This document shows positions 14,651 to 21,488 of a stretch of 21,488 nucleotides of DNA, piece by piece; the first letter of the stretch is position 1; each line of letters begins with the position of its first letter. The translations under genes and the position numbers were made by a program. The stretch is from WHSP01 sp964424945 (GTDB taxonomy: Bacteria; Gemmatimonadota; Gemmatimonadetes; Longimicrobiales; Longimicrobiaceae). Under the pieces are notes generated by a model, which was not told the origin of the DNA, did no database searches, and saw only the letters and a program-made list of their open reading frames with translations. The stretch is taken from positions 1 through 21,488 of the forward strand of contig CAYRLB010000043.1 of the NCBI GenBank assembly GCA_964424945.1. Direction: 5' to 3'.

Positions 14651-14665
14651 ACGCTTTCGGGGATA

Positions 14666-16252
14666 GTGCTCAGAGGAATGTTCCATCGCACGCAGCTCCT
14701 TCTCGATCAGGCACACGACTTCGAGCGCTCAGGTCAATGGCAGGCGGCCGTCGACCTGTGCGAGGACATCTTCAGAAGCTCCTGGTCCGACGGACATGTA
14801 GGGGATCTGCTCGAGGCGGTCCTCCGGCTCGCGCTTCTCTACAGCAGCCGGGGAAACCGCGAGGCGGCGTCCGAATATTACGGCCTCGCCTACGAGATCA
14901 GCCTGCGCGTCGAGGACCATGGCCGCATCGGCCGCGCCCTCAACGGGAAGGGCATCCTCTACCAGCGCGCGGGCGACATCGACTCGGCCGAGCGCGCGTA
15001 CATCGCCGCGCGCGACCATTGCGAGCGGGCGAACGACCGTCAGACGAGGGGCGACATCGAGCTGAACCTCGGCATCGTCGCGAACATCCGCGGGGAGCTG
15101 TCGGAGGCGGTCGACTACTACAAGATGGCGCTCGCCGACTACGAGAAGGTCGGCAACCAGCAGCGCGTCGCGCGGGTTCTCAACAACATCGGCATGCTCT
15201 ATACGGACATGCGTCTGTATACGGAAGCCGATGCCTCCCTCGACCGCGCCCTCAGCATCTGCGGGCTGATCGGTGACGTCCAGGTGGAGGGCATCGTCCT
15301 CGCCAACAAGGCGGAGCTCCTCATCCTCACCGAACGGCTCGACGAAGCGCGCCGCTGCTGCGATGGCGCCTTCGAAATCGCCAGCCGCCTGAACAACAGC
15401 CAGCTCCGGGCGGATATCCTCAAGTCGTACGGGGTCATCTACCGGGAGACGGACAAGCTGCACCTCTCCGAATCCCACCTGCACCAGGCAATCGAGCTCG
15501 CCTCGGACCTCGGCTTCCCCCTCATCGAGGCGGACGCCTGGCGGGAGCTCGCCCTCGTCCTTCGGGGACTCAAGCGGAACCGGGAGGCGCTCGATGCGCT
15601 CAACCGGTCGCACAGCCTCTTCGTGGGCCTCCAGGCCAAACACGAACAGGCGGACATCGACAAGCGCTTCGCCCAGCTCGAGGAGGACTTCCTCGCCATC
15701 GTCGCCCACTGGGGCGAGTCGATCGAAGCGAAGGACAGATACACGAGCGGCCACTGCCTCAGGGTCGCCGACTACGCCTGCAAGATCGCCGAACGCGCGG
15801 GGCTGCCCGAGCGGGAACTCGTCTGGTTCCGCATGGGCGCCTTCCTCCACGACGTCGGAAAGGTCGAGGTCCCCGAGGAGATCCTCAACAAACCGGGCCG
15901 CCTCACCGACGAGGAGCGACAGATCGTCGAACGCCACACCGTCGTCGGCGACGAGATGCTGGCGGCGACGGAGTTTCCCTGGGACATCCGCCCCATGGTC
16001 CGCTCACACCACGAACGATGGGATGGCCGGGGTTACCCGGACGGGCTGAAGGGCGAAGAGATCCCCTTCGCTGCCCGCATCCTCCACATCGCCGATGTGT
16101 TCGATGCCCTCACCTCCACGCGCAGCTACCGGAACCCGCTCGAGCCGGCACAGGCCGTTCAACTCATGGACAGTGACATGGGATCGTTCGACCCTGCGCT
16201 TTTTGAGATGTTCCGGGAGCTTACGCTCAACGAGGATCAGGCAGAGCCGTAG
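14666..16252 (+). CDS. TPR-HD-GYP protein, probable c-di-GMP phosphodiesterase
   Basis: The 528-aa cytosolic protein has TPR-type helical repeats over about residues 5-325 (for example NLGIVANIRGELSEAVDYYKMAL and VLNNIGMLYTDMRLYTEADASLDRAL). An HD-GYP domain covers about 340-520. The metal-site His-Asp is at 395-396 (HDVGK). HHERWDGRGYPDG spans 448-460, with GYP at 456-458. ADVFDALTSTRSYR follows. Family members hydrolyse c-di-GMP with a two- or three-metal centre; all key motifs are present. The TPR half is a likely protein-interaction or sensory module. The start is uncertain: the GTG at 14666 follows GGGGAT closely, while the ATG at 14678 has a purine run directly abutting it. The last 16 nt overlap the convergent TPR gene. 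Confidence 0.9.
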   Translation: MLRGMFHRTQLLLDQAHDFERSGQWQAAVDLCEDIFRSSWSDGHVGDLLEAVLRLALLYSSRGNREAASEYYGLAYEISLRVEDHGRIGRALNGKGILYQRAGDIDSAERAYIAARDHCERANDRQTRGDIELNLGIVANIRGELSEAVDYYKMALADYEKVGNQQRVARVLNNIGMLYTDMRLYTEADASLDRALSICGLIGDVQVEGIVLANKAELLILTERLDEARRCCDGAFEIASRLNNSQLRADILKSYGVIYRETDKLHLSESHLHQAIELASDLGFPLIEADAWRELALVLRGLKRNREALDALNRSHSLFVGLQAKHEQADIDKRFAQLEEDFLAIVAHWGESIEAKDRYTSGHCLRVADYACKIAERAGLPERELVWFRMGAFLHDVGKVEVPEEILNKPGRLTDEERQIVERHTVVGDEMLAATEFPWDIRPMVRSHHERWDGRGYPDGLKGEEIPFAARILHIADVFDALTSTRSYRNPLEPAQAVQLMDSDMGSFDPALFEMFRELTLNEDQAEP

Positions 16253-17241
16253 CGGTCGCGCAGACGTGCTTGGTGACGAACGGATGTGACGCGGCCATAG
16301 GCGTCGTGCGCTAGCTGGTAGTGCGCGTCGGCCTTGGGACTTGTCATCCTTTTCAGCAGAACCGCAAACTCCTCAAGAATCTCCGCTCTGAGTATTCCCG
16401 CATCTTCTGACCCAAGCGCCTGCAGTGCGACCACCAGGTGCCCATACGCCTGGACGTCATAGCCAGCTCTGGCATCTATGATCGCGGCGACCCGGTAAGC
16501 AGCGGCTACTACTGCTCCCGACGTTGAACTGGTCAGTTCATCAAGAGCGTGGTTCGAGAGGAGACGCGCGAGCTTCTCGTCGCCGATATCTGCATAACAC
16601 AAGGCTTTCTCGGACCGGAGATTTATCCTCTCCTCAGCAATGCCTTCCCGCGTGTAAAATGCTTCGGCTTCTTCGAAATGGACGAGAGCTTCTCTGAGGT
16701 CCCCCCAATCGCGGAGCAACATTGCAATGTTGTGATGAGCCATTCCAACACCGTGGGAGCTCCCCAGGCTCTGCCATGCGTAGAGCGCTCGCCTGAAGAA
16801 CATAAGACCTTCAGTAACGTCACCCCGGAAGCTGTGAACGACGCCTATACTGTTGGATGCATCTGCAACGACACGAAGATTGCCGACGCTTTCCGCCGCA
16901 GTGATCGCGTCCTCCAGGTAGTGGACACCTTTGATGGTGTTACCGGTATGAAGGTACTGAATACCCAGAAGTAGACCCCATTGGGAAATAAGCCGGATAT
17001 CTTGGGATCTCCTGATTGTATTCGCCCCTCTCTCCAACGTTCGCTGGGCTGCCGTGTGATTACGCAGATGACTCAAAGATCCGGCCTGTGCAATCAGTAA
17101 GCTAGGATGCGCAGCCAGTATGCTGTCGGGGAACGCCGAAGTGAGCGCTACGATTTCACTGTAGCGTCGTTCTGCCTTTAGCGTCTGAATTTGAAGGATC
17201 GCATCGCTGATGCTCTTGAACTTGACACTAGCTTCGGACAT
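16237..17241 (-). CDS. TPR protein coupled to a sigma-54 activator gene
   Basis: The 334-aa protein is built almost wholly of TPR-like helix pairs (for example NSIGVVHSFRGDVTEGLMFFRRAL, HHNIAMLLRDWGDLREALVHFEEAEAFY). The style resembles the TPR sensor part of MalT/LuxR-type regulators. It has no HTH, catalytic motif, signal peptide or membrane segment, so it is probably a cytosolic protein-protein adaptor. Its start overlaps the end of the activator gene by 14 nt, which suggests coupled expression and a role in controlling that activator; this is inference. Base composition and codon use are clearly less GC-rich than in flanking genes. Its 3' end overlaps the convergent HD-GYP gene by 16 nt. 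Confidence 0.82.
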   Translation of the reverse strand: MSEASVKFKSISDAILQIQTLKAERRYSEIVALTSAFPDSILAAHPSLLIAQAGSLSHLRNHTAAQRTLERGANTIRRSQDIRLISQWGLLLGIQYLHTGNTIKGVHYLEDAITAAESVGNLRVVADASNSIGVVHSFRGDVTEGLMFFRRALYAWQSLGSSHGVGMAHHNIAMLLRDWGDLREALVHFEEAEAFYTREGIAEERINLRSEKALCYADIGDEKLARLLSNHALDELTSSTSGAVVAAAYRVAAIIDARAGYDVQAYGHLVVALQALGSEDAGILRAEILEEFAVLLKRMTSPKADAHYQLAHDAYGRVTSVRHQARLRDRYGSA

Positions 17242-18574
17242 TATCGCCGTCCTTGCTAATAAGATTGTAAAGATGCTTCCTGCTTATTCCCAGCACTTTC
17301 GCTGCTTCGCTCTTGTTCCCCCCGCATCGAGCTACCATCGCCGTCGCCGCCGACCGCTCGATAGTCTGCATTGAGGCCGGAAACGGGATTGCCGCCGGTT
17401 CAACCATCTCGGCCTCGGCACAGAATAGATCCTCCAGGAAGAGTGAGCCGCCGCCTAACAGTACAGCTCGTTCTATGGAGTTTCGAAGCTCCCGGATATT
17501 TCCAGGCCACGAATGCGCTTTCAGTGCTCGGCGAATGTCTATGGTGAGTGGGGGCTTGGGCAGATTGTACTGGCGTGCGAAGAGTTCCAGAAAGTGTTCA
17601 GCGAGGATCGTCACGTCATCGCCCCGTTGACGCAGCGACGGGAGCAATACAGGGACGACATTCAGTCTGTAATACAGATCTTGACGAAACTCACCTCTTC
17701 TAACCGCCGTCGGAAGGTCGACGTTGGTCGCCGCGATCAGACGTATGTCAAGGGTGGTCTCCTTTACGCTTCCTAGACGACGAACCTTTCTCTGCTCCAG
17801 GACCTTCAACAGCTTTGCCTGGAGTGCCGGGGCCATCTCTCCGATTTCATCGAGAAAGAGCGTTCCTCCGTTGGCGATCTCGAACAGACCTGGCTTCGTT
17901 GTCTTCGCATCTGTGAAAGCACCCGGTTCGTAGCCGAACAGTTCCGCCTCAAGAAGCTGTTCCGGTAAAGTTGCACAGTTGATCTCCACAAACGCCGCTG
18001 ACGACCTCGGGCTATTGTAATGAATCGAGTGAGCGAGGAGGTCTTTACCGGTGCCTGTTTCTCCCGTAATAAGAACGGTAGATGCTCCGCATGAGATCAC
18101 ACGCGCAGTTCGCCCGAGAGCGGTGCGGAGGGAGGGGCTACGCCCGAGAATCCGGGAGAAATCGAATCGAGCCCGCTCGTCCAGCGAGAAGCGTTCTACT
18201 CCCTTCAGCCGTTGCGTGGCTTCGACTTGCTGTGCGATCCACTCCTGACACCGTGAAGTATCTGCAGGAATTGCGAAGTAGTCAGTGGCTCCGCTCTGAA
18301 GAATGCTTATTGCCTGGCGATAGCTTGTTTCTACGCCGACAACTGCAACAGGCCAGGCGCCGCCGGGGTTTAGCTCGCGTAGGAGTGTGGGGATCCTCTC
18401 CTCAACCCCAGCTGCCGATACAAGAAGAGGTACCTCGAATTTGAAGCTTCGAAGCCGTCCTTCATCGCGGCTAACTTCCACACTTCCGCCGGAATTCTTC
18501 TGGATTGCCGTCCAGAGTTCGGAGAAGGATTCGGTCAGAGCAAGGATGAGCAGTGGGCGTGTCATAGGGAGCAT
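17228..18574 (-). CDS. Sigma-54-dependent AAA+ transcriptional activator with degenerate receiver
   Basis: From the ATG at 18574 the protein is 448 aa (the ATG at 18565 is also possible). Residues about 5-125 look like a response-regulator fold (GATDYFAIPAD near the end) but lack the acidic pair, the phospho-acceptor Asp and the Lys, so phosphorylation control is unlikely. The AAA+ domain has Walker A GETGTGKD (171-178), GAFTDA (218-223, a variant of the sigma-54 contact loop GAFTGA), Walker B TLFLDE (238-243), and FRQDLYYRLN with likely Arg fingers. A Fis-type HTH spans 418-439 (NKSEAAKVLGISRKHLYNLISK). It should use ATP to open sigma-54 promoters. A longer reading frame to 18709 runs through the likely promoter and is rejected. 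The TPR gene overlaps its 3' end. Confidence 0.9.
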   Translation of the reverse strand: MLPMTRPLLILALTESFSELWTAIQKNSGGSVEVSRDEGRLRSFKFEVPLLVSAAGVEERIPTLLRELNPGGAWPVAVVGVETSYRQAISILQSGATDYFAIPADTSRCQEWIAQQVEATQRLKGVERFSLDERARFDFSRILGRSPSLRTALGRTARVISCGASTVLITGETGTGKDLLAHSIHYNSPRSSAAFVEINCATLPEQLLEAELFGYEPGAFTDAKTTKPGLFEIANGGTLFLDEIGEMAPALQAKLLKVLEQRKVRRLGSVKETTLDIRLIAATNVDLPTAVRRGEFRQDLYYRLNVVPVLLPSLRQRGDDVTILAEHFLELFARQYNLPKPPLTIDIRRALKAHSWPGNIRELRNSIERAVLLGGGSLFLEDLFCAEAEMVEPAAIPFPASMQTIERSAATAMVARCGGNKSEAAKVLGISRKHLYNLISKDGDNVRS

Positions 18575-18601
18575 GTGAGAGGCGGGAGAATGTTCTGGGC
18601 T

Positions 18602-18632
18602 ACTATATAACAGGCCTTTTCGCGTTGGTGAA
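18602..18632 (-). promoter_or_regulatory. Putative promoter of the activator-TPR operon
   Basis: On the minus strand TTCACC (18632-18627) and TATATA (18609-18604) are separated by 17 nt; the overlapping TATAGT (18607-18602) is a better -10 at 19 nt. This is the AT-rich core of the 171-nt divergent region. Transcription would start near 18595, giving a short leader to the ATG at 18574 and supporting that start. Confidence 0.5.
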
Positions 18633-18658
18633 GGTTTTGCTTCTACTGGGAACAGTCG

Positions 18659-18673
18659 GCTACATTGGCGCCA
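18659..18673 (-). promoter_or_regulatory. Possible sigma-54 (-24/-12) site
   Basis: The minus strand reads TGGCGCCAATGTAGC. GG and GC are separated by exactly 10 nt, as in the -24/-12 consensus TGGCACG-N4-TTGC, with eight of eleven defined positions matching by my count. It points towards the activator gene, so autoregulation is conceivable. A chance match is quite possible, since TGGCGCCA is itself a palindrome. Confidence 0.2.
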
Positions 18674-18745
18674 CATTTTTCGGTGGTCCTGCCCATATCC
18701 TTTGAGCACTGCTCCTTCTGAGGGCCCATGGAACGGGGGGCTTTA

Positions 18746-19198
18746 ATGTCCGCATCCGCACTCTTCAGAATCCTCGTATACTCGGTTCCCGCCACCGTCC
18801 TCTTCCTGACGGCCGTCGACGTCCACGCGCAGCAGTCCACCTCTCCGGCCCCGGCCGAGCCATGTCTCGGCTATGCTTACAGCATCCGGCCGACGCCGAT
18901 GCTGCCGTCGGGCATCCAGACGGTTGCGGAGGTGCTGCCCGGGACGCCGGCCGAAGAGGGCGGGTTGCGGGTGGGGGATCTGCTGGTGAGTGTCGATGGC
19001 GTCTTCGTGAGTGAGGGCGCGCCCGTCCTGGTACCTGGCGACAGCATCCCCTTCGTGGTGAGTCGGGCGGGGGAGAATGTCGTTCTGCGGATGGTCGTGG
19101 GGCGGCGGGAGCCGGATGGAGCGGGGGGTGTCGTTTGCCGGCCGCTGGCGGGACTCGCGGGAGAGCCGACCCCGCCCACCTCCCGCGCTCCCCTCTGA
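18746..19198 (+). CDS. Secreted single-PDZ-domain protein
   Basis: The 150-aa protein has a signal peptide (1-28, cleavage after VHA). One PDZ domain spans about residues 45-120: AEVLPGTPAEEGGLRVGDLLVSVDGVFV is the typical ligand-groove helix and strand set. No protease domain is attached. Cys40 and Cys131 flank the PDZ core and could form a disulfide. The C-terminus is Pro/Thr-rich. The ATG at 18746 follows a G-rich run (ACGGGGGG) and begins the signal peptide; an upstream ATG at 18728 would add six residues. It should act in the periplasm as a binding or adaptor module. It is divergent from the activator gene, and its GC-rich composition returns to that of the host genome. Confidence 0.8.
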   Translation: MSASALFRILVYSVPATVLFLTAVDVHAQQSTSPAPAEPCLGYAYSIRPTPMLPSGIQTVAEVLPGTPAEEGGLRVGDLLVSVDGVFVSEGAPVLVPGDSIPFVVSRAGENVVLRMVVGRREPDGAGGVVCRPLAGLAGEPTPPTSRAPL

Positions 19199-19495
19199 AG
19201 AAGGATTCGCCCTCGCTCGCGCCGCACAGCGGGTGCGGAACGGGCATTCCGAAGCGCGGCGGAAGCGAACCGACCGGGTCGGTCGTGCCCGGTCGGCCGC
19301 AGAGGGTCGCCCGACGGTCGGGGGGAAGCGCGCGGCCTCCTTCAGAACAGCTCCTTTCGTCCTGAATCATCGGCCCTCATCGGTGTGTTGCATCTTCCAG
19401 CCAGCGGCCTTCTTCCCGCGCCCGCGGCTGGTTCCATCCCGCAATCGCGTTCCGCTACGCGGCGGTTCCGGGCGGCACCCCGGCCGTCATCCCCC
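19199..19495. other. Convergent intergenic stretch, nothing recognised
   Basis: These 297 nt lie between the convergent PDZ and ABC-F genes. I find no plausible gene, no clean terminator with a T-run and no repeat. Open frames here on both strands are Arg/Pro-rich and look non-coding. Confidence 0.5.
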
Positions 19496-21133
19496 TCATC
19501 TGGAGGTCGTGTGGCCGGGCAGCTCGATCGTGCGGTCTGTTCCGATCGCCTCGAGAAAGTCGAGGTCGTGACTGACGACGAGAAGGGCGCCATCGTACCC
19601 CCGGAGGGCCGCTTCGAGTGCTTCCAGCGCGTCCAGGTCGAGGTGGTTCGTGGGCTCGTCGAGGACGAGGAAGGAGGGCGGCCGCTCCCCTCCCAGCACA
19701 ACCGCGAGCGACGCCCTGAGTCGCTGGCCGCCGCTCAGCGTGCCGACCCTCTGCAGTGCATCGTCTGCCGAGAAGAGGAAGCGGGCGAGGGCGTACCGCG
19801 CCAGCGTCACCGACATCTCGGGGTGATGCAGCCGGAAGTTTTCGAGCACGGACAGCGCCGGATCGAGGCCGGCACCGTGCTGATCGAGGAACGCAGTACC
19901 GGCGGGGTCGGGGAGCGTGCGCACAGATCCCGAGTCGGGCTTGATGGCACCCGTAGCGACGCGGACCAGCGTCGTCTTTCCGCTGCCGTTCGGTCCCACC
20001 ACCGCAACGCGCTCCGGTCCGACGATCCGTAGCGACACCGAGTCGAGCTGGGGAGGCCCCTCGCCGAGCTGCACGACGACATCGGTCATCTCCAGGACCA
20101 CCCGGCCGGAGGCGAGACCCGTCGGAGGCAGGTCGAAGCGGGGCCGTTCCCGCTCCTCCACCGCACTGCGAGCGGCCTGAAGACGGGCGTTGCGCTCCTC
20201 GATCTCCCGCGCCGCCATCGACTGGACCCGGGCGGCTGTGGCTTCCGCCTGGTTCTTCCGCGCCCCCATCAGGATCCGTGGCAGGTTGGCATTCCGTCCG
20301 TCCTGCCGCCCTTTCGCGGCGCGGCGCGCCTGACGTTCGGCCTGCTCGCGCGCGTCACGTTCGGCCGCCCGCAGCGCAGCGCGCGCGCTCGAGAGCTCGT
20401 CGGCGGCCGCCGCGTCTTCTGCATTCCTGCGTTCCCGGTAGTGATCGTAGTTGCCGCCATAGATACGCACCCCGAGCGATGAAAGCTCGACGATGCGATC
20501 CATGCGCCGGAGCAGCGCCCGGTCGTGGCTCACGCAGACGAGGCCGCCCCTCCAGCCTTCGACGAAAGTGTAGAGCGCCGCACGGCTGGCACCATCGAGA
20601 TGGTTCGTCGGTTCGTCGAGCAGCAGGTGATCGGGAGCAAGGAGGACGAGCCCCGCCAGTGAGACACGCGTAGCCTCCCCGCCGCTGATCGCGCCCAGCG
20701 GACGGTCGAGCTGGAGATAGCCGAGATTGAACCGGTCGAGGGCCGCCGCCGCCCGCTCCGGCAGATCCCAGTCGTCCCCGACGATCTCCAGGTCGCGGGT
20801 GGATGCGGCTCCGCCGTCGAGCCGGGCGAGCGCGGCCAGCTTCTCCTCGACACCCAGGATGCGGGACAGAGGCGCGTCGGGGGGCGGCCGGAAGTCCTGC
20901 GGGAGGACGGATACCGTTCCGGCACGCATCACGCGGCCGCTCGCTGGCTGCAACTCGCCCGTGAGCAGTCGCAGCAGTGTCGTCTTCCCGGAGCCATTCG
21001 GGCCGATCAGGCCCGTCCGCTCCCGGCCGAACGACAGTGTCAGATCATCGAATAGGGTACGCCCGTCAGTGAGGGCGTAGGTGAGCTTTTCCGCGACAAG
21101 GCGCGGCTCGCTTGAGGGTATGGGGGCAGACAT
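19496..21133 (-). CDS. ABC-F family ATPase (ribosome-associated type)
   Basis: The 545-aa protein has two ABC domains and no membrane segment, the ABC-F layout. Domain 1 has Walker A GPNGSGKTT (44-52), signature SGGEA (150-154) and Walker B LLLDEPTNHLD (from 170). A charged Ala/Arg/Glu-rich linker spans about 226-336. Domain 2 has GPNGSGKTT (380-388), SGGQR (467-471) and LVLDEPTNHLD (from 489). ABC-F proteins bind the ribosomal E site and either rescue stalled translation or protect against ribosome-targeting antibiotics; which applies here cannot be read from sequence. The ATG at 21133 has GGAG about 9 nt upstream; an in-frame start 14 codons further up is less likely. The gene stands alone. 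Confidence 0.92.
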   Translation of the reverse strand: MSAPIPSSEPRLVAEKLTYALTDGRTLFDDLTLSFGRERTGLIGPNGSGKTTLLRLLTGELQPASGRVMRAGTVSVLPQDFRPPPDAPLSRILGVEEKLAALARLDGGAASTRDLEIVGDDWDLPERAAAALDRFNLGYLQLDRPLGAISGGEATRVSLAGLVLLAPDHLLLDEPTNHLDGASRAALYTFVEGWRGGLVCVSHDRALLRRMDRIVELSSLGVRIYGGNYDHYRERRNAEDAAAADELSSARAALRAAERDAREQAERQARRAAKGRQDGRNANLPRILMGARKNQAEATAARVQSMAAREIEERNARLQAARSAVEERERPRFDLPPTGLASGRVVLEMTDVVVQLGEGPPQLDSVSLRIVGPERVAVVGPNGSGKTTLVRVATGAIKPDSGSVRTLPDPAGTAFLDQHGAGLDPALSVLENFRLHHPEMSVTLARYALARFLFSADDALQRVGTLSGGQRLRASLAVVLGGERPPSFLVLDEPTNHLDLDALEALEAALRGYDGALLVVSHDLDFLEAIGTDRTIELPGHTTSR

Positions 21134-21310
21134 ACGGATACACTCCGGTCCAGTCGGTTCCAGTGAGGTGAACACCGATCAGGACCTTCCGCATGCGGAC
21201 CTCTGTTCGTCGGGTGGGCGATTCCCGCCCGGTCCGGTACCTTGGTGAGGGTGCCGCCGGGGGGCATGGGAACGATCTAGAATGTGGGCGATTGTGTCAA
21301 GGAAGGCGGG

Positions 21311-21488
21311 ATGATGCGCACGTTCGGAGCGCTTCGAAGCGCACCCGCCGCGAGGCGGTTCGCGTCCAGCCGATATCGTGGACTCCCTTCGCCTCCATTC
21401 CTGTGCGCAGGCATCCTCATTCCTGCGAAAAGACGGGAATCCAGCGGCAAACTTCTCGCGACCGCCCCAGTAATCTCCCCGTTGTCGA
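21311..21488 (+). CDS. Possible 5' end of a gene cut by the window edge
   Basis: An ATGATG at 21311 follows AAGGAAGGCGGG, a good Shine-Dalgarno, and a TAGAAT box at 21278-21283. The frame stays open for 59 codons to the window edge. Against it: the translation is Arg/Ser/Pro-rich with no recognised motif, and the second half coincides with two REP-like hairpins usually found between genes. A perfect palindrome GCGCTTCGAAGCGC lies at 21329-21342. I give it as a weak candidate only. Confidence 0.25.
   Translation, partial: MMRTFGALRSAPAARRFASSRYRGLPSPPFLCAGILIPAKRRESSGKLLATAPVISPLS
21397..21440. repeat. Two tandem REP-like imperfect palindromes
   Basis: Unit 1 is ATTCCTG-N4-CAGGCAT (21397-21414, one mismatch). 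Unit 2 is ATTCCTG-N8-CGGGAAT (21419-21440, one G·T pair) and is followed by CCAGC. Both are preceded by C and followed by CC. The pattern ATTCCTG/CGGGAATCC resembles the short extragenic palindromes common in many GC-rich genomes. Only two copies are visible, so genomic abundance cannot be judged here. Confidence 0.45.

Noticed and set aside
14729..15937. 402-codon frame antisense to the TPR-HD-GYP gene
   Set aside because: It is a shadow of a gene with complete catalytic motifs on the plus strand; no start signal and no recognisable domain.
18575..18709. 45-residue N-terminal extension of the sigma-54 activator
   Set aside because: It would run through the likely promoter (TATATA/TTCACC) and has no Shine-Dalgarno or domain content. 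The receiver-like fold begins at the ATGs at 18574/18565.
1..21488. tRNA, rRNA, CRISPR arrays, insertion sequences, phage genes
   Set aside because: Read through on both strands: no cloverleaf with a T-loop core, no regularly spaced repeats, no transposase or integrase motif.

Overview
The window is GC-rich, Gram-negative-type DNA. Lipobox lipoproteins are frequent, and they include monohaem cytochromes c and a 6-bladed beta-propeller. There are also an L,D-transpeptidase and c-di-GMP enzymes. This mix would fit Gemmatimonadota or a neighbouring phylum, but no phylogenetic marker gene is present, so the assignment is an inference. The sequence is a draft scaffold with three runs of N: 4474-4483, 8013-8112 and 9710-9809. 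The first gap is almost certainly spurious, because about 181 bases on its left reappear, with read-end-like errors, at a constant offset of 191 bases on its right. The other two gaps interrupt genes, and their 100-N length is probably a placeholder.

Layout. 1-481 holds no convincing gene. 482-1346 (minus) has a DUF59/MIP18-type Fe-S assembly protein and a lipoprotein cytochrome c with a textbook terminator. 1541-4345 (plus) has phosphofructokinase, a GAF-like/GGDEF diguanylate cyclase and a YhbY RNA-binding protein. 4616-6201 (minus) is a two-gene operon pairing an apparently active L,D-transpeptidase with a paralogue whose catalytic motif is gone. 6295-8171 (plus) has a DUF423 membrane protein and a lipoprotein with a long disordered tail. 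8229-10774 (minus) is a tightly overlapping operon: M24 aminopeptidase P-like lipoprotein, 78-aa membrane protein, DUF429 protein. 11118-14144 (plus) has a lone PAS protein, a beta-propeller lipoprotein, a second lipoprotein cytochrome c and an overlapping small membrane protein. 14226-14650 is a self-contained unit for an unlisted 44-aa lipoprotein: promoter, structured leader, gene and terminator. 14666-16252 (plus) is a TPR/HD-GYP phosphodiesterase-like protein.

16237-18632 (minus) is clearly lower in GC. It holds a sigma-54-type AAA+ activator with a degenerate receiver domain and an overlapping TPR protein, and looks like an acquired regulatory module. It is followed by a secreted PDZ protein (plus), an ABC-F ATPase (minus) and a tail with two REP-like hairpins.

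Themes. c-di-GMP synthesis (2882-3898) and probable breakdown (14666-16252) are both encoded. Envelope functions dominate: L,D-transpeptidation, six lipoproteins and a secreted PDZ protein. The candidates most worth following up are the active/dead L,D-transpeptidase pair, the activator-TPR island and the 44-aa lipoprotein with its structured leader. None can be proved to be a new system from sequence reading alone.
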